From Rugalucina vietnamica (taxonomy: Eukaryota > Mollusca > Bivalvia > Lucinida > Lucinidae): 64,000 bases of DNA. The stretch is taken from NCBI GenBank assembly GCA_964017185.1, contig OZ024876.1:27620278-27684277 (forward strand), written 5' to 3'. The position numbers and the translations under genes were made by a program. Below the pieces are notes generated by a model, which made no database searches, had not been told where the DNA came from, and saw only the letters and a program-made list of their open reading frames with translations. Below are positions 1-10,787 of the stretch, piece after piece. Position 1 is the first letter of the stretch, and every line of letters begins with the position of its first letter.

Positions 1-2661
1 AGCAATAACACTTAAACCACCAAAAACTTCTTTTGTTCCCATGAGCTGCTGTAAGCGAATGTTAATAAAATTTAATGTCATGTTCCCTACCATTGATATT
101 TCATCAATAATGACAAGTTTCAGATGTCTATACTTAATTCTGAACGTGTTTAATTCATCAGCTGAAAGATGATTTGTGCCCTTTTGATACATTTTCTTGT
201 GGAAAGCAGAGGAAATGGTTTGACCACTTATATTGAATGCAGCAAAGCCCATGTAAGCACACAGTAAAATTCTTTTATCATCTGGATTTTCTCCATCTTT
301 CAAATTCCACAGTCTGTACAGACTTTGATAAAGTGCTCGAATGACAACTGATTTACCAACACCTGCACCTCCTGTTAAAAAAGCATAGACTGGTTCATCT
401 TTGGATTTTATCCAGTGAACAATATGGTTAAAGAATTCTCTTTGTCTCAAATTAAGACTTCTGAGTAGTTGTAAATATTCATCATCTGGTAATAAGATAC
501 CACTTGTTTCTACTGGTGGCACCGAACAAGTTGATTGTAATTCTATTCCTATGTCATAGTGCCTCTGCTCTACAATTCTGCTTGGGTTAAAGCAAACAAA
601 CTTTTCTGATTCTGCTGGCCCTTCTTCTTCTGTTTCTCTATTTTCTTGCTCTGCATTTGGTGCAATTTGATCATAGTCCCTTTCCTCATTTTCCATCATT
701 TGTCTTGCAATCTCAAGCTCTTCAGCATGATGCTCATACTCATTTCTTTTGGACACGAGTGATGTCTGCACAGAGTTATACCGAGCTTCATATGTTCCAA
801 AATAACCTATTAAATCTTTCTGTTCATTTCGCCAAGGTACAAAAAGCATGAGCTGCTCTCTAAAGTAATTTTCTGGGTCTCTTTTTCTGTTGTATTTTAC
901 ATACCTTATTATTCTTGGTACTTTTCTTTTCTTGTACTTTGTTCCATTTTTTGCTTCAAACAACAGGTCTGAACTTTCAATGTTATCATCAAAGATGTCA
1001 TCACTTTCATCACCAGACGTATTGACAAAACTGTCATCATCATTAGTGTCATCAACTTTCTCTGAAAACTTATTTCCTTTTTGATAAGTAATGTCAACCT
1101 TAGAGACATAATCAGCTAAACATAATTTCCCAAGCTGCCTGGGTCTTTTAGAATACCTCTGTATTACATTTTCAGATTCTACATCTGTGGATTCAGCTGG
1201 AAGTTCATCAAGAGCAGCTTTTGGCTTCAACAGAAAGATTCTTTCCTCTGGTATAGATGTGTTGATGAAAACAATATCCCTGGTACATTTTGTCAAAGGA
1301 ATTTGCAGATCAAGATAAACAGCTTCTTGAGCACTGACTTCAACACAGTTAGAAAATACATTCCCAATATGCCTGACTTGCTTCTTTAGGTCAAGATTTC
1401 CTCTTCTAGCCTCTTTTGCTGCTGCGTCAAGTTGTGCACTCATACCTCTCTGTGATTTACTTATATAACCAACTATATATGAAGCACAACCGTATGGCTC
1501 AAGAACAATCCGAATGTCAAGATTGGCCTTCCAGGCAAGAAGTATGTTTTCATTAAATGGATTTATTCTCATTTTCTTCACTTTTCGCTTTAAGAAAACC
1601 TTTGGTGCTTTCAATGAGCTTCTTATGCAGCAAATATAATCTTCGAAGTCCATCCTAGCATTTTTTTCTAGAAACTCATCAAATGGTATATCTTCATTTT
1701 CTTTACACTCATTCATTGATTTTTGGAGCTCTACATTCTTTTTCTTGTACTTGTCAATGTTTTCCTCAAGAGGATACAGCAACATAGTTTTCGGCAATGG
1801 TGGCAATGGAAATCCAAACCTACATATTGGTTTCCCTTTTTTTCTGCAGGTTCTAGAATGTTTGTGACTTTGAAGGTTAACAAGATTTGCTGTTTTCTCA
1901 TTATCACTACTGCAGGTAAGATATTGATCAACAAATTCAATTATTTCCTCTTCTGACTTTGTTTCTAGAGTTGGAGCATTTTCTACCCAAACAAGCATGT
2001 GAATATGAGGGGAGCCACGTTGCTGAAACTCAACTCTATAAAAATAGTCAAGTACCTTTCCAATTGGTTCAGAACTGCTTTTTAGAATTGTATTGAGGAA
2101 CTCTTGAACCCTATGATCAAAGTACCTTGAACATGTAACTGGGTCTTTCTGAACTAGCTTTGTTTTCTCTTGCCAAGTAAGCCTTTCTAATTCTGTTTCA
2201 GAATATTCAATACCATCATTCAATTTTGCTAACATTTTCAATAGATCTGTCCATCTAGTATCGGCAGCTGACAATGACATAAACCAAGTAGGTAAAGAAA
2301 GTTGCCTAATCATTGCAAAAATGTCTTTCTTGCGCATTTCTAAATAGGCAGGAGAATTTCTCAGTTGGCGAAAGATATAATAGCCTTCATCAAGGTTTAC
2401 AAGTTTGTCCAAATAATTTGAATCTCTAGCTTCAGCTGCAGTTATTTTTTGACCTCGCTTTTTACATCTTCTAACAGCCAAGTTGACTTTATCACTGATT
2501 TGTTTCATCTGTAGCTTTTTGTGTTTAAAAAATATATTTGGAACTGACTGTGCAGCTCTTCTGTCAACACTTCTCAATTCCCATTTAACAATGTCACTAT
2601 AATGAACTGGAACAATTCGCTCTTCCTTGCTAGGTGGTGTTTGCACAAATACTCTGCATCT
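1..2661 (-). CDS. Helitron Rep-helicase (RepHel), C-terminal part off the window edge
   Basis: One frame stays open on the minus strand from about 2661 to the window start. Helitron RepHel nicks and joins single-stranded DNA through an HUH-type Rep domain and unwinds it with a Pif1-family helicase. Order seen: an N-terminal helitron segment containing VPVHYSDIVKWELR (about 2580-2625); the HUH box SPHIHMLVWV (about 1990-2015); the paired-tyrosine box YIVGYISK (about 1455-1485), whose two tyrosines match the Helitron Rep catalytic pair; an acidic linker; then the helicase with Walker A GGAGVGKS (about 355-380) and Walker B VIIDEIS (about 95-120). The helicase continues left of base 1. There is no upstream Met in this frame, and the frame overlaps the end of the N-terminal frame at 2574-5993, so the two were probably one polypeptide before a frame break near 2640. 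All Rep and helicase key residues visible here are retained. Confidence 0.88.
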
Positions 2662-5600
2662 TTATCATTATATAGACTCAAAGGATGTTGTCCTTCACCT
2701 GGTGCAAAAGTGTAAACTTTGTCACACTTATTGTCAATATCTGCATCATCCACTAATGTATCTATATTGCCAACATGGTCATTAGCATCTATTTCACTGT
2801 AATGATCAGAATCATAATCAGCTGGTGCATTAGTGTCCTTTTTACTTGTGATTTGTTCCTGCTTTTCATTATCCATGCTATGTTTGTCATTAATTTGTTC
2901 TCTTGAAACTCCTAAAAACTCTCTGACTGTTTCCTCTGCACTTTCAGTAACTTCCTGAAACCAGTCATCATCAATTACTATGCCAGAGTTCTTGTACAGT
3001 TTGCTGTTGTTCATAAGCCAATGTAGAGCAGTTAAAACTCTTAATGGTCTAACATTTTCTTTAAAGTCAACCGTTTTATAGGAAAGTTTCTTTTTCAACT
3101 GAATAGCAACTGTAAAATTTTCATCCATTGGCCTTGGAAGACAGTTGATAGTAGGCTGAATATCAACAGGCACATTGATAACATTTCCTTTTAAGGAGTA
3201 CTGGCCACCACGTGGCAGTTCCCTAATCTGCATAAATGGAATGCGAAGTGCTATTAATCTTTCTTCCAGCTGATGCAAATTTAGTTCTACAGGTTTGTTT
3301 GGCCATTTGAAGCCATTACCTACTGATAATTTTGGACATTTCCTTTCTCGTAATGCACTCAAGCAAGTATGACAAACCCATTCTTCATTATTTACAGACA
3401 TGTAATCTGTGCAATACAGCCTTTTACTTTCTTCTGGTATATGAGTGTTCTTTAACATTGAAACACTTTTTCTAAACCATGTTTGATGACAACATGTACA
3501 AATGTATATGGGGCCAATAGATATATCTAAATAAAACTGTTTGATAGTTTCTTCAATAGTTTTAAATGCCTTCTGGTGAGTTTTATGAGGTAAGGTTTCT
3601 GTATCATGTTTAAATCTTTTGCACGAAACATTCATTGTAGAAATGTCATTACATTTTCTCTTCTCTTGTCTTATCTGTTGTTTCTTGATTCTTTCACATT
3701 CCAGAACAATCGGATTTTTCCTTGCATTTTGTTTAGATACATTCTGGTACACTTTCTCTCGTTCCAGAAAAGCAGGATTTTGTCTTGCTGACTGTTTTGA
3801 TTTCTTCTGATATGCAACTTCTTTCATTCTAAAAGCAGAATCTTTTCTAGCATGCTGCTTTGATTCCTTTTGATACCTAATTTCTGTATCCTTAAATACA
3901 GGATCTTTTCTTGCTTGCTGCTTTGATTCCATTTCTTTCCTTTTAAAGGCAGGGTTTTTCCTTGCATGCTGCTTTGATTCCTTTTGATACCTTATTTTTG
4001 TATCCTTAAAAACAGGATCTTTTCTTGCTTGCTGCTTTGATTCCATTTCTTTCCTTTTAAAGGCAGGGTTTTTCCTTGCATGCTGCTTTGATTTCTTTTG
4101 ACACCTAATCTCTGTATCCTTAAAAACAGGGTCTTTTCTTGCTTGCTGCTTTGATTCCATTTCTTTCCTTTTAAAGGCAGGGTTTTTCCTTGCATGCTGC
4201 TTTGATTTCTTTTGACACCTAATCTCTGTATCCTTAAAAACAGGGTCTTTTCTTGCACGCTGTTTTGATTCCTTTTGATACCTGATTTCTGTATCCTTAA
4301 AAACAGGATCTTTTCTTGCACGCTGTTTTGATTCCATTTGATACCTCATTTCTGTATCCTTAAAAACAGGATCTTTTCTTGCACGCTGTTTTGATTCCAT
4401 TTGATACCTCATTTCTGTATCCTTAAAAACAGGATCTTTTCTTGCACGCTGTTTTGATTCCATTTCTTTCCTTTTATAAGCTGCATTTTTTCTAGCCAAT
4501 TGTTTAAAAGTTCTATAATATTCAGTGCGATTATGCTGCTTTCTTTTTTTCAGTAAAGATTCTTTCTTTGATTCAGAGTTGAGTCTACAACTGCCATTTC
4601 TTTGTGTTTTCAGAGCCTGTCGAAATATCTGATCTTTGAAATAGCCTTCCATACGACTTGTCATTTGATCTTCGTACGTCTGTCCTTCTTGACATTTCTT
4701 AATATGGACTGGCAGGAGGTCAAACTGCAAATTAGTATCAGTTTCTAGTTTCATGCTGTCATAAAAGGCATATATATATGTAACTAGGTCGTCCAGGTTT
4801 GAGAAAGTTATTAAACAGGAAGCACCATCACTTGATGAAAGTCCATTTTGCCCATGGGAATGAGAATCAAAACAGACATACAACCCATTCTGTTTAAAAA
4901 CTGCAGAACATATTGCACCAACAGTTAATAGGCCACATGATACAGAGGAAAATGCCGACTGCAAAGTAGAGTGAAGTGTTGGTAAGCCATGATCTTCAGT
5001 ATCAAGAAGAACACCACTTTCAACTTGAAACTTTTCCAAAGCAAATTTTCCTATATCTACTTCAAAATCATCTGGGATTTCTTCTAAGCTCAAAAGCTGG
5101 TTAATGAACTTTCCATCTGTTTTCAACTTGCTTATTACAGTTTGATACAGAGAATCCCCTTCACAAAGTACTTTATCTATCATTGAGCTATTATCTACAC
5201 TATGACCAAGTGCGTATGACAACATACATAACGCATTACATGTACACTGATACCCTCTTGAATGCTCTGAAAATCTCACATCATTTTGATGAAAACTTCC
5301 AAATACCAAATCAGTGGCATTCCAGAATGGTTCAGGTAATCTTGCTGCTTGATAACTAACTATATCATTGTCTAAACAGGGTTCACAGCATGAATCATTG
5401 TTAAAATGATACTGTGTGCTAACATTTTCATCATGCTGAGCAAGTTGTTGAAGCATTGTATTTTGAGGACAAGAAATCATACTATCTTTTTCACATGATT
5501 CTTCAATGACTATTGACTGATGGTCAGCATAAACTTGAGGAAAAGTATCTAGAAACACTGTATCAAAATCTGTCTGTACATTTGAGCTAATATTTGCTAT

Positions 5601-5993
5601 AAGTGAGTTGAGCTCAATAATTGCCTGTTTGAATTGACAGATATTTGCTTGTTTGCAGGTCCTTGCATGTATTTGCTTGTCATTGCCATTTATTTGTTTG
5701 CCTTTGTCATGTGCCACCAAGTTGGATGGACTTCCTGCCACCACGTTGGATGGACTTCCTGCCACCACGTTGGGTGGGCTTCCTGCCACCACGTTGGGTG
5801 GGCTTAATGTCACATCATCGTCACAATCTGTTCCTCGTCTCTCTCTATCCATAACTGTTCCATCTCCATCATCTACCTTCGTCCACTGCTTCCCCCTTTC
5901 TGTCTCTGCTTTTTGTCTGCCATCTGCTCTCAATCTCTCTCTCCATTCCTTCCTTTTTGTCTCTGACCACTTCCAACCCTTTCGTCTAGGCAT
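2574..5993 (-). CDS. Helitron N-terminal protein: C76-like protease domain, SKQ/AR repeats, DUF6570-like region
   Basis: A 1139-residue frame. Visible in order: a basic start beginning MPRRKGWKW; four copies of an SPPNVVAG-type octapeptide (about residues 62-95); a papain-like domain with a Cys box QCTCNALC (Cys near residue 250) and a FDSHSHG box (Asp/His near 376-378), resembling the peptidase C76 class of deubiquitinase-like proteases; an array of 13 SKQ-x-ARK-x-P units (about residues 505-770); Cys pairs CTCCHQTW and CHTCLSAL (about 828 and 875); and an ELPRGGQ/NVPVDI region typical of the DUF6570 segment of Helitron proteins. The frame ends VTLLNGN, whereas the next frame carries the expected VHYSDIVKWELR, so this stop is probably produced by a frameshift. 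The protease role is inferred from the two boxes only. The start at 5993 is the first Met and is preceded on this strand by a plausible splice acceptor (TTTTCAG). Confidence 0.82.
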   Translation of the reverse strand: MPRRKGWKWSETKRKEWRERLRADGRQKAETERGKQWTKVDDGDGTVMDRERRGTDCDDDVTLSPPNVVAGSPPNVVAGSPSNVVAGSPSNLVAHDKGKQINGNDKQIHARTCKQANICQFKQAIIELNSLIANISSNVQTDFDTVFLDTFPQVYADHQSIVIEESCEKDSMISCPQNTMLQQLAQHDENVSTQYHFNNDSCCEPCLDNDIVSYQAARLPEPFWNATDLVFGSFHQNDVRFSEHSRGYQCTCNALCMLSYALGHSVDNSSMIDKVLCEGDSLYQTVISKLKTDGKFINQLLSLEEIPDDFEVDIGKFALEKFQVESGVLLDTEDHGLPTLHSTLQSAFSSVSCGLLTVGAICSAVFKQNGLYVCFDSHSHGQNGLSSSDGASCLITFSNLDDLVTYIYAFYDSMKLETDTNLQFDLLPVHIKKCQEGQTYEDQMTSRMEGYFKDQIFRQALKTQRNGSCRLNSESKKESLLKKRKQHNRTEYYRTFKQLARKNAAYKRKEMESKQRARKDPVFKDTEMRYQMESKQRARKDPVFKDTEMRYQMESKQRARKDPVFKDTEIRYQKESKQRARKDPVFKDTEIRCQKKSKQHARKNPAFKRKEMESKQQARKDPVFKDTEIRCQKKSKQHARKNPAFKRKEMESKQQARKDPVFKDTKIRYQKESKQHARKNPAFKRKEMESKQQARKDPVFKDTEIRYQKESKQHARKDSAFRMKEVAYQKKSKQSARQNPAFLEREKVYQNVSKQNARKNPIVLECERIKKQQIRQEKRKCNDISTMNVSCKRFKHDTETLPHKTHQKAFKTIEETIKQFYLDISIGPIYICTCCHQTWFRKSVSMLKNTHIPEESKRLYCTDYMSVNNEEWVCHTCLSALRERKCPKLSVGNGFKWPNKPVELNLHQLEERLIALRIPFMQIRELPRGGQYSLKGNVINVPVDIQPTINCLPRPMDENFTVAIQLKKKLSYKTVDFKENVRPLRVLTALHWLMNNSKLYKNSGIVIDDDWFQEVTESAEETVREFLGVSREQINDKHSMDNEKQEQITSKKDTNAPADYDSDHYSEIDANDHVGNIDTLVDDADIDNKCDKVYTFAPGEGQHPLSLYNDKDAEYLCKHHLARKSELFQFIIVTLLNGN
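3690..4485 (-). repeat. In-frame coding minisatellite (SKQ-x-ARK units)
   Basis: Thirteen units start with SKQ. Most are 21 residues (63 bp) of the pattern SKQ.ARKDPVFKDTEIRYQKE; three are 17 residues (51 bp) of the pattern SKQHARKNPAFKRKEME. The 21- and 17-residue forms alternate three times, giving a higher-order unit of 38 residues. The DNA copies are nearly identical in the middle of the array and diverge at both ends, as expected for unequal exchange. All length changes keep frame. Confidence 0.9.
5712..5812 (-). repeat. 24-bp coding minisatellite (SPPNVVAG x4)
   Basis: Four near-identical 24-bp units on the plus strand (core CCACCACGTTGG) encode an eight-residue repeat in the Helitron N-terminal frame. 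Variation is by single bases (GTTGGATGG against GTTGGGTGG). Confidence 0.85.
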
Positions 5994-6540
5994 GAATAAT
6001 CAACTGAAAATATAAAGAAAAGGTAATGTGTAGAATCGTTAAAAATTTAGCCTATATAAATCTTCAAAATAGAACCTAGAAATATTATACCATCATAGCA
6101 AAGTTTAAAAAAAAATGTAGCCAGTTAGTGGAGCTGCTCAGACTCATCTGTCACTTCGCTGTTTTCAAAGCATAGTAGTTTTTCTAGTGCTGAAGGAGGT
6201 CTACACTAAATTTACTTTAAACGCAAACAAAGAAGCAGATCAGCTGCTCTAGTCTACTCGACAGACTGATAAGCCTCTTCATTTTCAACAGCTAAAATAG
6301 TATGATCTTTCTAGTTTCTAAATTTCAGATTGCACCTTTTACAAAAAAATTATTAAAACTTATCTGTCACTTCATCTGTTCTTGACCTCCCTTTTATTTT
6401 CTATTTTCAGCCAGTTCTTGCTCCTAGGCATGAAAGCACCTGAAAATAGAATGGAAATACAATGTAATATCTAAAATACAATAATGGGCCAGGCAGCATA
6501 CAGGGTTAACATTTCTCTGATAAATATAAATCTTGTATCC
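5994..6540 (-). other. Helitron 5' flank with a second start-like segment
   Basis: No long frame. At about 6375-6432 the minus strand reads a TTTTCAG acceptor-like site and then an ATG frame beginning MPRSKNWLKIENKR before a stop. It resembles the start of the main frame (MPRRKGWKWSETKR), including a similar upstream TTTTCAG. This is either a duplicated first coding segment or a relic of a second copy. The true 5' end of the Helitron was not identified. Confidence 0.35.
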
Positions 6541-6652
6541 ATTTGAACATTTGTTGCGAGCTACCACCTTTCCCACCTCGGTTTTTGGGGTGGGTTTTTA
6601 AATCTGATTGCGCCTTTTCCTGATCATTGCCTATTTGTACCTTTTTAAATAT
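6541..6652 (+). repeat. Fragment of the reverse-transcriptase element 3' tail
   Basis: The segment TCCCACCTCGGTTTTTGG ... GATTGCGCCTTTTCCTGATC ... GCCTATTTGTAC also occurs near 10.05-10.12, 26.48-26.57, 33.05-33.13 and 35.51-35.60 kb, and inverted at 26.61-26.71 kb. In the complete copy it is the far 3' end of the element whose RT lies at 24.76-25.95 kb. Confidence 0.6.
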
Positions 6653-8590
6653 ATGACTTTGTAACAGTTTTCCCTATTTTATGAATACTTCATGTCAAGT
6701 TTCAAGATAATAGGACTTCGGATACTGGAGATTTTTAAGGCATATGACAGCCATCTGGGTCAGGTGGTCATGACCGATTTTAAAAATGTTGTTGATAAAG
6801 ATCAAAGGAAGCTACATGTATACGATTTTGGCTTTGATAGGCCAAGCGGTTTCAGACAAAAATATGTTGATATAATATGGTCGTTTATAGCCCCAGGATA
6901 AGGGCAGACAACCCATCGGGTCAATCTTTTCCTTCAAATAAATTTTCAGTCCATTTGTGAATTTTTACCATATATGGGCAAGGCGGCCATCTTGGTTATG
7001 TGACCTGGATTATCTATATACACATTGATTCCTCCTTCCTATTATGGATGCTTCATGTAAACTTTGGCTTTAATTGGTCAAGCGATTTCATAAACTGATG
7101 TTTGAATATTATGGTAATATACATATAAATTGCCCCGGGTAGGGGCAAATGAGCCCCTGGGATCCAATTGTTTTCAGAATCATTAATATTCAGTCATACT
7201 GCTCATTTCCTGCAAGATTTCCCTTTAAATGACATTTTAACAGTCATCTCTTTTCAAACGCATAGGCCACCTTTGTTGACCTTCCAGTAAAATAGGTCAA
7301 GGTCATCATAGGGTCATGATTTATATACACATTGTAGTATTTGAGTCATCAATGCTTCATTCAAAGTTTCCTTCAAATCGGTCCACCAGTTCAGGGGGAG
7401 AAGATTTTTAATAGTTTTTACCACATATGGACATGGCAGCCATCTTGGTCATGTGACCTCGAGTATTTACATATACACTATTTCCCCTTTCCTACAGATG
7501 ATTCGTTAAAAATTTGGCTTTGATTGGCCAAGCGGTTTCAGAGAGGAAGATGTTTGAATATTATGGTAATATTCATGTATATTGCCCCGATGTGGGGGAG
7601 AGATGAGGCCCTGGGGCCCATTTTTTTTTTTCAGAATCATTAAAATTCAGTCCTACTGCTCATTTTTTTGCAAGTTTTTTCCTTTAAATGACAATTTAAC
7701 AATTTTACCCATTAAAATGCATACGCTACCTATGTTGACCTTGCCGTAAAACAGGTCAAGGTCATCACAAGGTCATGATTTACATATACGTTGTAGTACT
7801 TAAGTGATCGATGCTTCATGCCAAGTTTCATTGAAATCGGTCCAGTGGTTTCGGAGAAGAGAGTTTTTGAAGGGTTTTTACCATATATGGGCATGGCGGC
7901 CATCTTGGTCATGTGACCTGGATTATTTATATACACATTGGTTACCCCTTCCCATAGATGCTTCATGTAAAATTTGGCTTTGATTGGCCAAGCGGTTTCA
8001 GAGAAGAAGATGTTTGAATATTATGATAATATACATGTATATTGCCCCGGGGTGGGGGCGGATGAGCCCCTGGTGCCCAATTTTTTCAGAATCATTAATA
8101 TTCAGTCCTACTGCTCATTTTCTGCAAGATTTTTCCTTTAAATGACAATTTAACAATTTTTCCCATTCAAATGCAAAGGCGACCTATGTTGACCTTGCAG
8201 TAAAATAGGTCAAGGTCACCGCAAGGTCATGATTTATATATACATTGTAGTACTTGAGTCATCGATGCTTCATGCCAAGTTTGGTTGAAATCGGTCCAGT
8301 GGTTCCGGAGAAGAAGATTTTTGAAGGGTTTTTACCATATATGGGCATGGCGGCCATCTTGGTCATGTGACCTGGATTATTTATATACACATTGGTTCCC
8401 CCTTCCCATAGATGCTTCATGTAAAATTTGGCTTTGATTGGCCAAGCTGTTTCAGAGTAGAAGATCTTTGAAAATTGTGGACGACGGACGGACGGACGGA
8501 CGGACGACGGACGACGGACGGACGGACGACGGAGCATGGGTATACTATAAGCTCACCTTGTGAGCCTGGCGGCTCAGGTGAGCTAAAAAT
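6653..8590 (+). mobile_element. Tandem-core element with ACGG microsatellite and 3' hairpin
   Basis: Four tandem core units of about 455 bp, anchored by GGCCATCTTGGTCATGTGAC (anchors at 6988, 7441, 7901 and 8355). They are followed by a GGACGGACGGACG microsatellite (8480-8530) and a terminal hairpin with stems AGCTCACC and GGTGAGCT (8550-8586). Tandem core, ACGG tract and 3' hairpin is the layout of pearl/HINE-type non-autonomous Helentron relatives known from bivalves; that assignment is inference. Open frames inside are repeat translations, not genes. Confidence 0.7.
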
Positions 8591-8626
8591 ACCATTCTCA
8601 GACGATCTGGCATGTTCGGTACAAAT

Positions 8627-8865
8627 GAGCTACATCATGAGAAAACCAAAATTTTGCATATGCGAAAACAAAGGCGCAGATCAGCTTCGCAGTACATGTA
8701 AATACGAAGCTGATCAGCGCCATTGTTTTCGCTACACGTATAGTACAATTCCTCTACTTTCTATGTCAAAATTTCCAGCCTCTAACCATCTTCTGTGACT
8801 GTACAGTTCGGTTTGTGTCGAACCTGGTCGGAACCCAAATTGTTGGTTTTCTCACGCACAGGAAA
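8627..8865 (+). mobile_element. MITE family 1, copy 1
   Basis: Starts GAGCTACATCATGAGAAAACC and ends TTGGTTTTCTCACGCAC, a decayed version of the inverted repeats that are clear in the 21.3 kb copy. Interior is a GCGAAGCTGATCAGCGCC hairpin and GTTTTCGCTAC. The same element recurs at 21328, 31635, 56371 and, inverted, at 60502. Marks the left end of duplicated block copy 1. Confidence 0.75.
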
Positions 8866-9822
8866 GAAAAGAAAAAAACGTTTTAGATTGCCAAAACAAC
8901 GATCGTCGAATGTTCACGGGCATTTTGACAATCGAGAACGTTGTTTAGGCAGCCGGGAATTAGTTTAAAATTGCACGTTCCGGATTGCCGCTTATACAAT
9001 GTGAATTTGGTCTTCGAGGTTCTATCACTACTAGTAATTTATCTCAGGAAGATAAAAACGAAAAATGAAATACAAAACTGTGTGTGAGTGTGCCAGTGTG
9101 TGTGTGTGTGTTTCAGGCTATTTCGGGACACACATTTGGAATAAAGCCGATATGATGTCAGCCAATTTCTTTAGATATGGGTGAACCTGTATTTTACGTG
9201 CCTAATTTTGGGCTGCATTAATATAATAATAGAAACAGACCCCCAAAAATGCAGATTCTGCGGTATGACTATCCCCTTTCTCATTAATACATTCACTGCT
9301 CTTAACGGATCTAGTTTTTTTTTTTAAATTACTTCATATTTTAGAGACGCATGCCCACCTTATAATAGCGGTTCACCTCTATTTTTTCTTTCTTTCAGAT
9401 TGCAACCCCCTTTCTTCCTAATCTGATTATTAAAAGCCTCTTTTCTATTAAAATGTGAGCAGCTAAAAATTGGGCACAAAAACAAGATAGTCTTAAGTAG
9501 TGACTGAACCCGGGAGAGCATCTGTGTTTCGTGATAATAATGCGTTTGTTTCAAACAAAGTGTGTCAAATAACAAAATGGACATCGTTTGTATGTTACTT
9601 CTTCCTCAATATTTGCCTTCGTGATAAGTGTTTTTACAATGAAAATCAAAAACTCAGACAAGCAGTGAAGAAAGTTCAGTTATTAACCCAGACAACAAGC
9701 AGAAGAAAGAACAGCTGCGTTCAGCTATTAATATATCCCTGCAATATTTCGAAATAAATTGAAAAAAAAAATCTTGTTTGTGCACAGTCGTCACTGGCAA
9801 CAAATGTACAATTAGGAAAAAT
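8866..9822. repeat. Duplicated block copy 1, part alpha-1
   Basis: Base-by-base similarity to about 31906-32975, including a TG-rich tract, the segment GATATGATGTCAGCCA and the segment GCATGCCCACCTTA. No supportable gene. The junction at about 9822 falls where copy 2 continues into 2.3 kb of other sequence. Confidence 0.75.
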
Positions 9823-9824
9823 GT

Positions 9825-10120
9825 TTATAAGTAATTTTATATTACTGATCGTTCCAAGGCGATACTTTTGTTGGGGTTCTAATTGTTTTGTGTTTTGGAG
9901 TCGAAATTTTGTGTTTGAGCCTTATGCACGTTTTCATACTTTAGTTATGTTTGGGTTACTGAGTGGCCGCCTAGTGGGGAATAGCTGCTATCTCGGCTTA
10001 CGATATGTTTTCTTGGTATAAGTACCTGAGTGTCATTTTATTTTTTTCCCACCCCTCGGTTTGTGGAGTGGGAATTTCTGTCTGATTGCGCCATTTCCTA
10101 ATCATTGCCTACTTGTATTT
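9825..10120 (+). repeat. RT-element 3' tail, last ~290 bp only
   Basis: Matches 26265-26570 and 35295-35590 (markers TTACTGATCGTTCCAAG, GAGTGGCCGCC, GGTATAAGTACCTGA and the terminal GCCTACTTGTA). It begins mid-tail, which suggests the upstream part was deleted here. Confidence 0.7.
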
Positions 10121-10787
10121 TTCAATCGATTGCACGGGGCTGCAAACAGAAGCATGTTAGCTTTCCAGTTAGTAAAATATCATATACTCAGAAAGCAATA
10201 AAACATCTTCTACTTTGTAAAAGAATGTTTCCAAGATTTTTTTTCATACAATTTTGCACTGTAGAAAAGTGTAATAAAGTACATTTCGCTTTGAATAGAA
10301 CGAAGCCTAATGTTTGTATTTTACAATTTTGCACGTTTGCAAAGTGTCATAAAGTACATTTTGTTTTGCATAAAATGAAACCTTACGTCGGGATGAACAG
10401 AATAAACTGAATAAACAGATCATACGAAAACACGACGGGAGTTTAAAACAAGAAACCGTCTTGAAATGTTTGTTAGAAAAGACATTTTCGCGTATCAGCT
10501 GAGCGAGAATTGCACAGCTCTTTATGCAAGACACAGATTCTCTCATAGCGTGACTAAATCCCGATAGTCCGAGACGGCCTAATCTAGTAACCGAGATATT
10601 TTAGTCATTTTATGGCTTCTGAAGCCTTTTAAGTTGCACAGGTCATTTATTGTAAAATTCTTGATTTCCTTTAATCATAATACCAATTGACATTATGATG
10701 GGGACGCAAACGCGCAATTTGTCGTAGTGTAAGAACAATGAGAGGGGCATTATTTAAAAGGAATATAACCTACGAGGGTGGATGAAA
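10121..10787. repeat. Duplicated block copy 1, part alpha-2
   Basis: Matches 35590-36225 (CGATTGCACGGGGCTGC ... GCATGTTAGCTTTCC ... TATGATGGGGACGCAAACG). Only short repeat-derived frames are present. Confidence 0.75.

Noticed and set aside
5653..6015. Plus-strand frames over the Helitron start
   Set aside because: They are antisense shadows of the Helitron N-terminal frame and its minisatellite.
8475..8798. Plus-strand frame rich in TDGRTDGR
   Set aside because: Translation of the ACGG microsatellite joined to a MITE.
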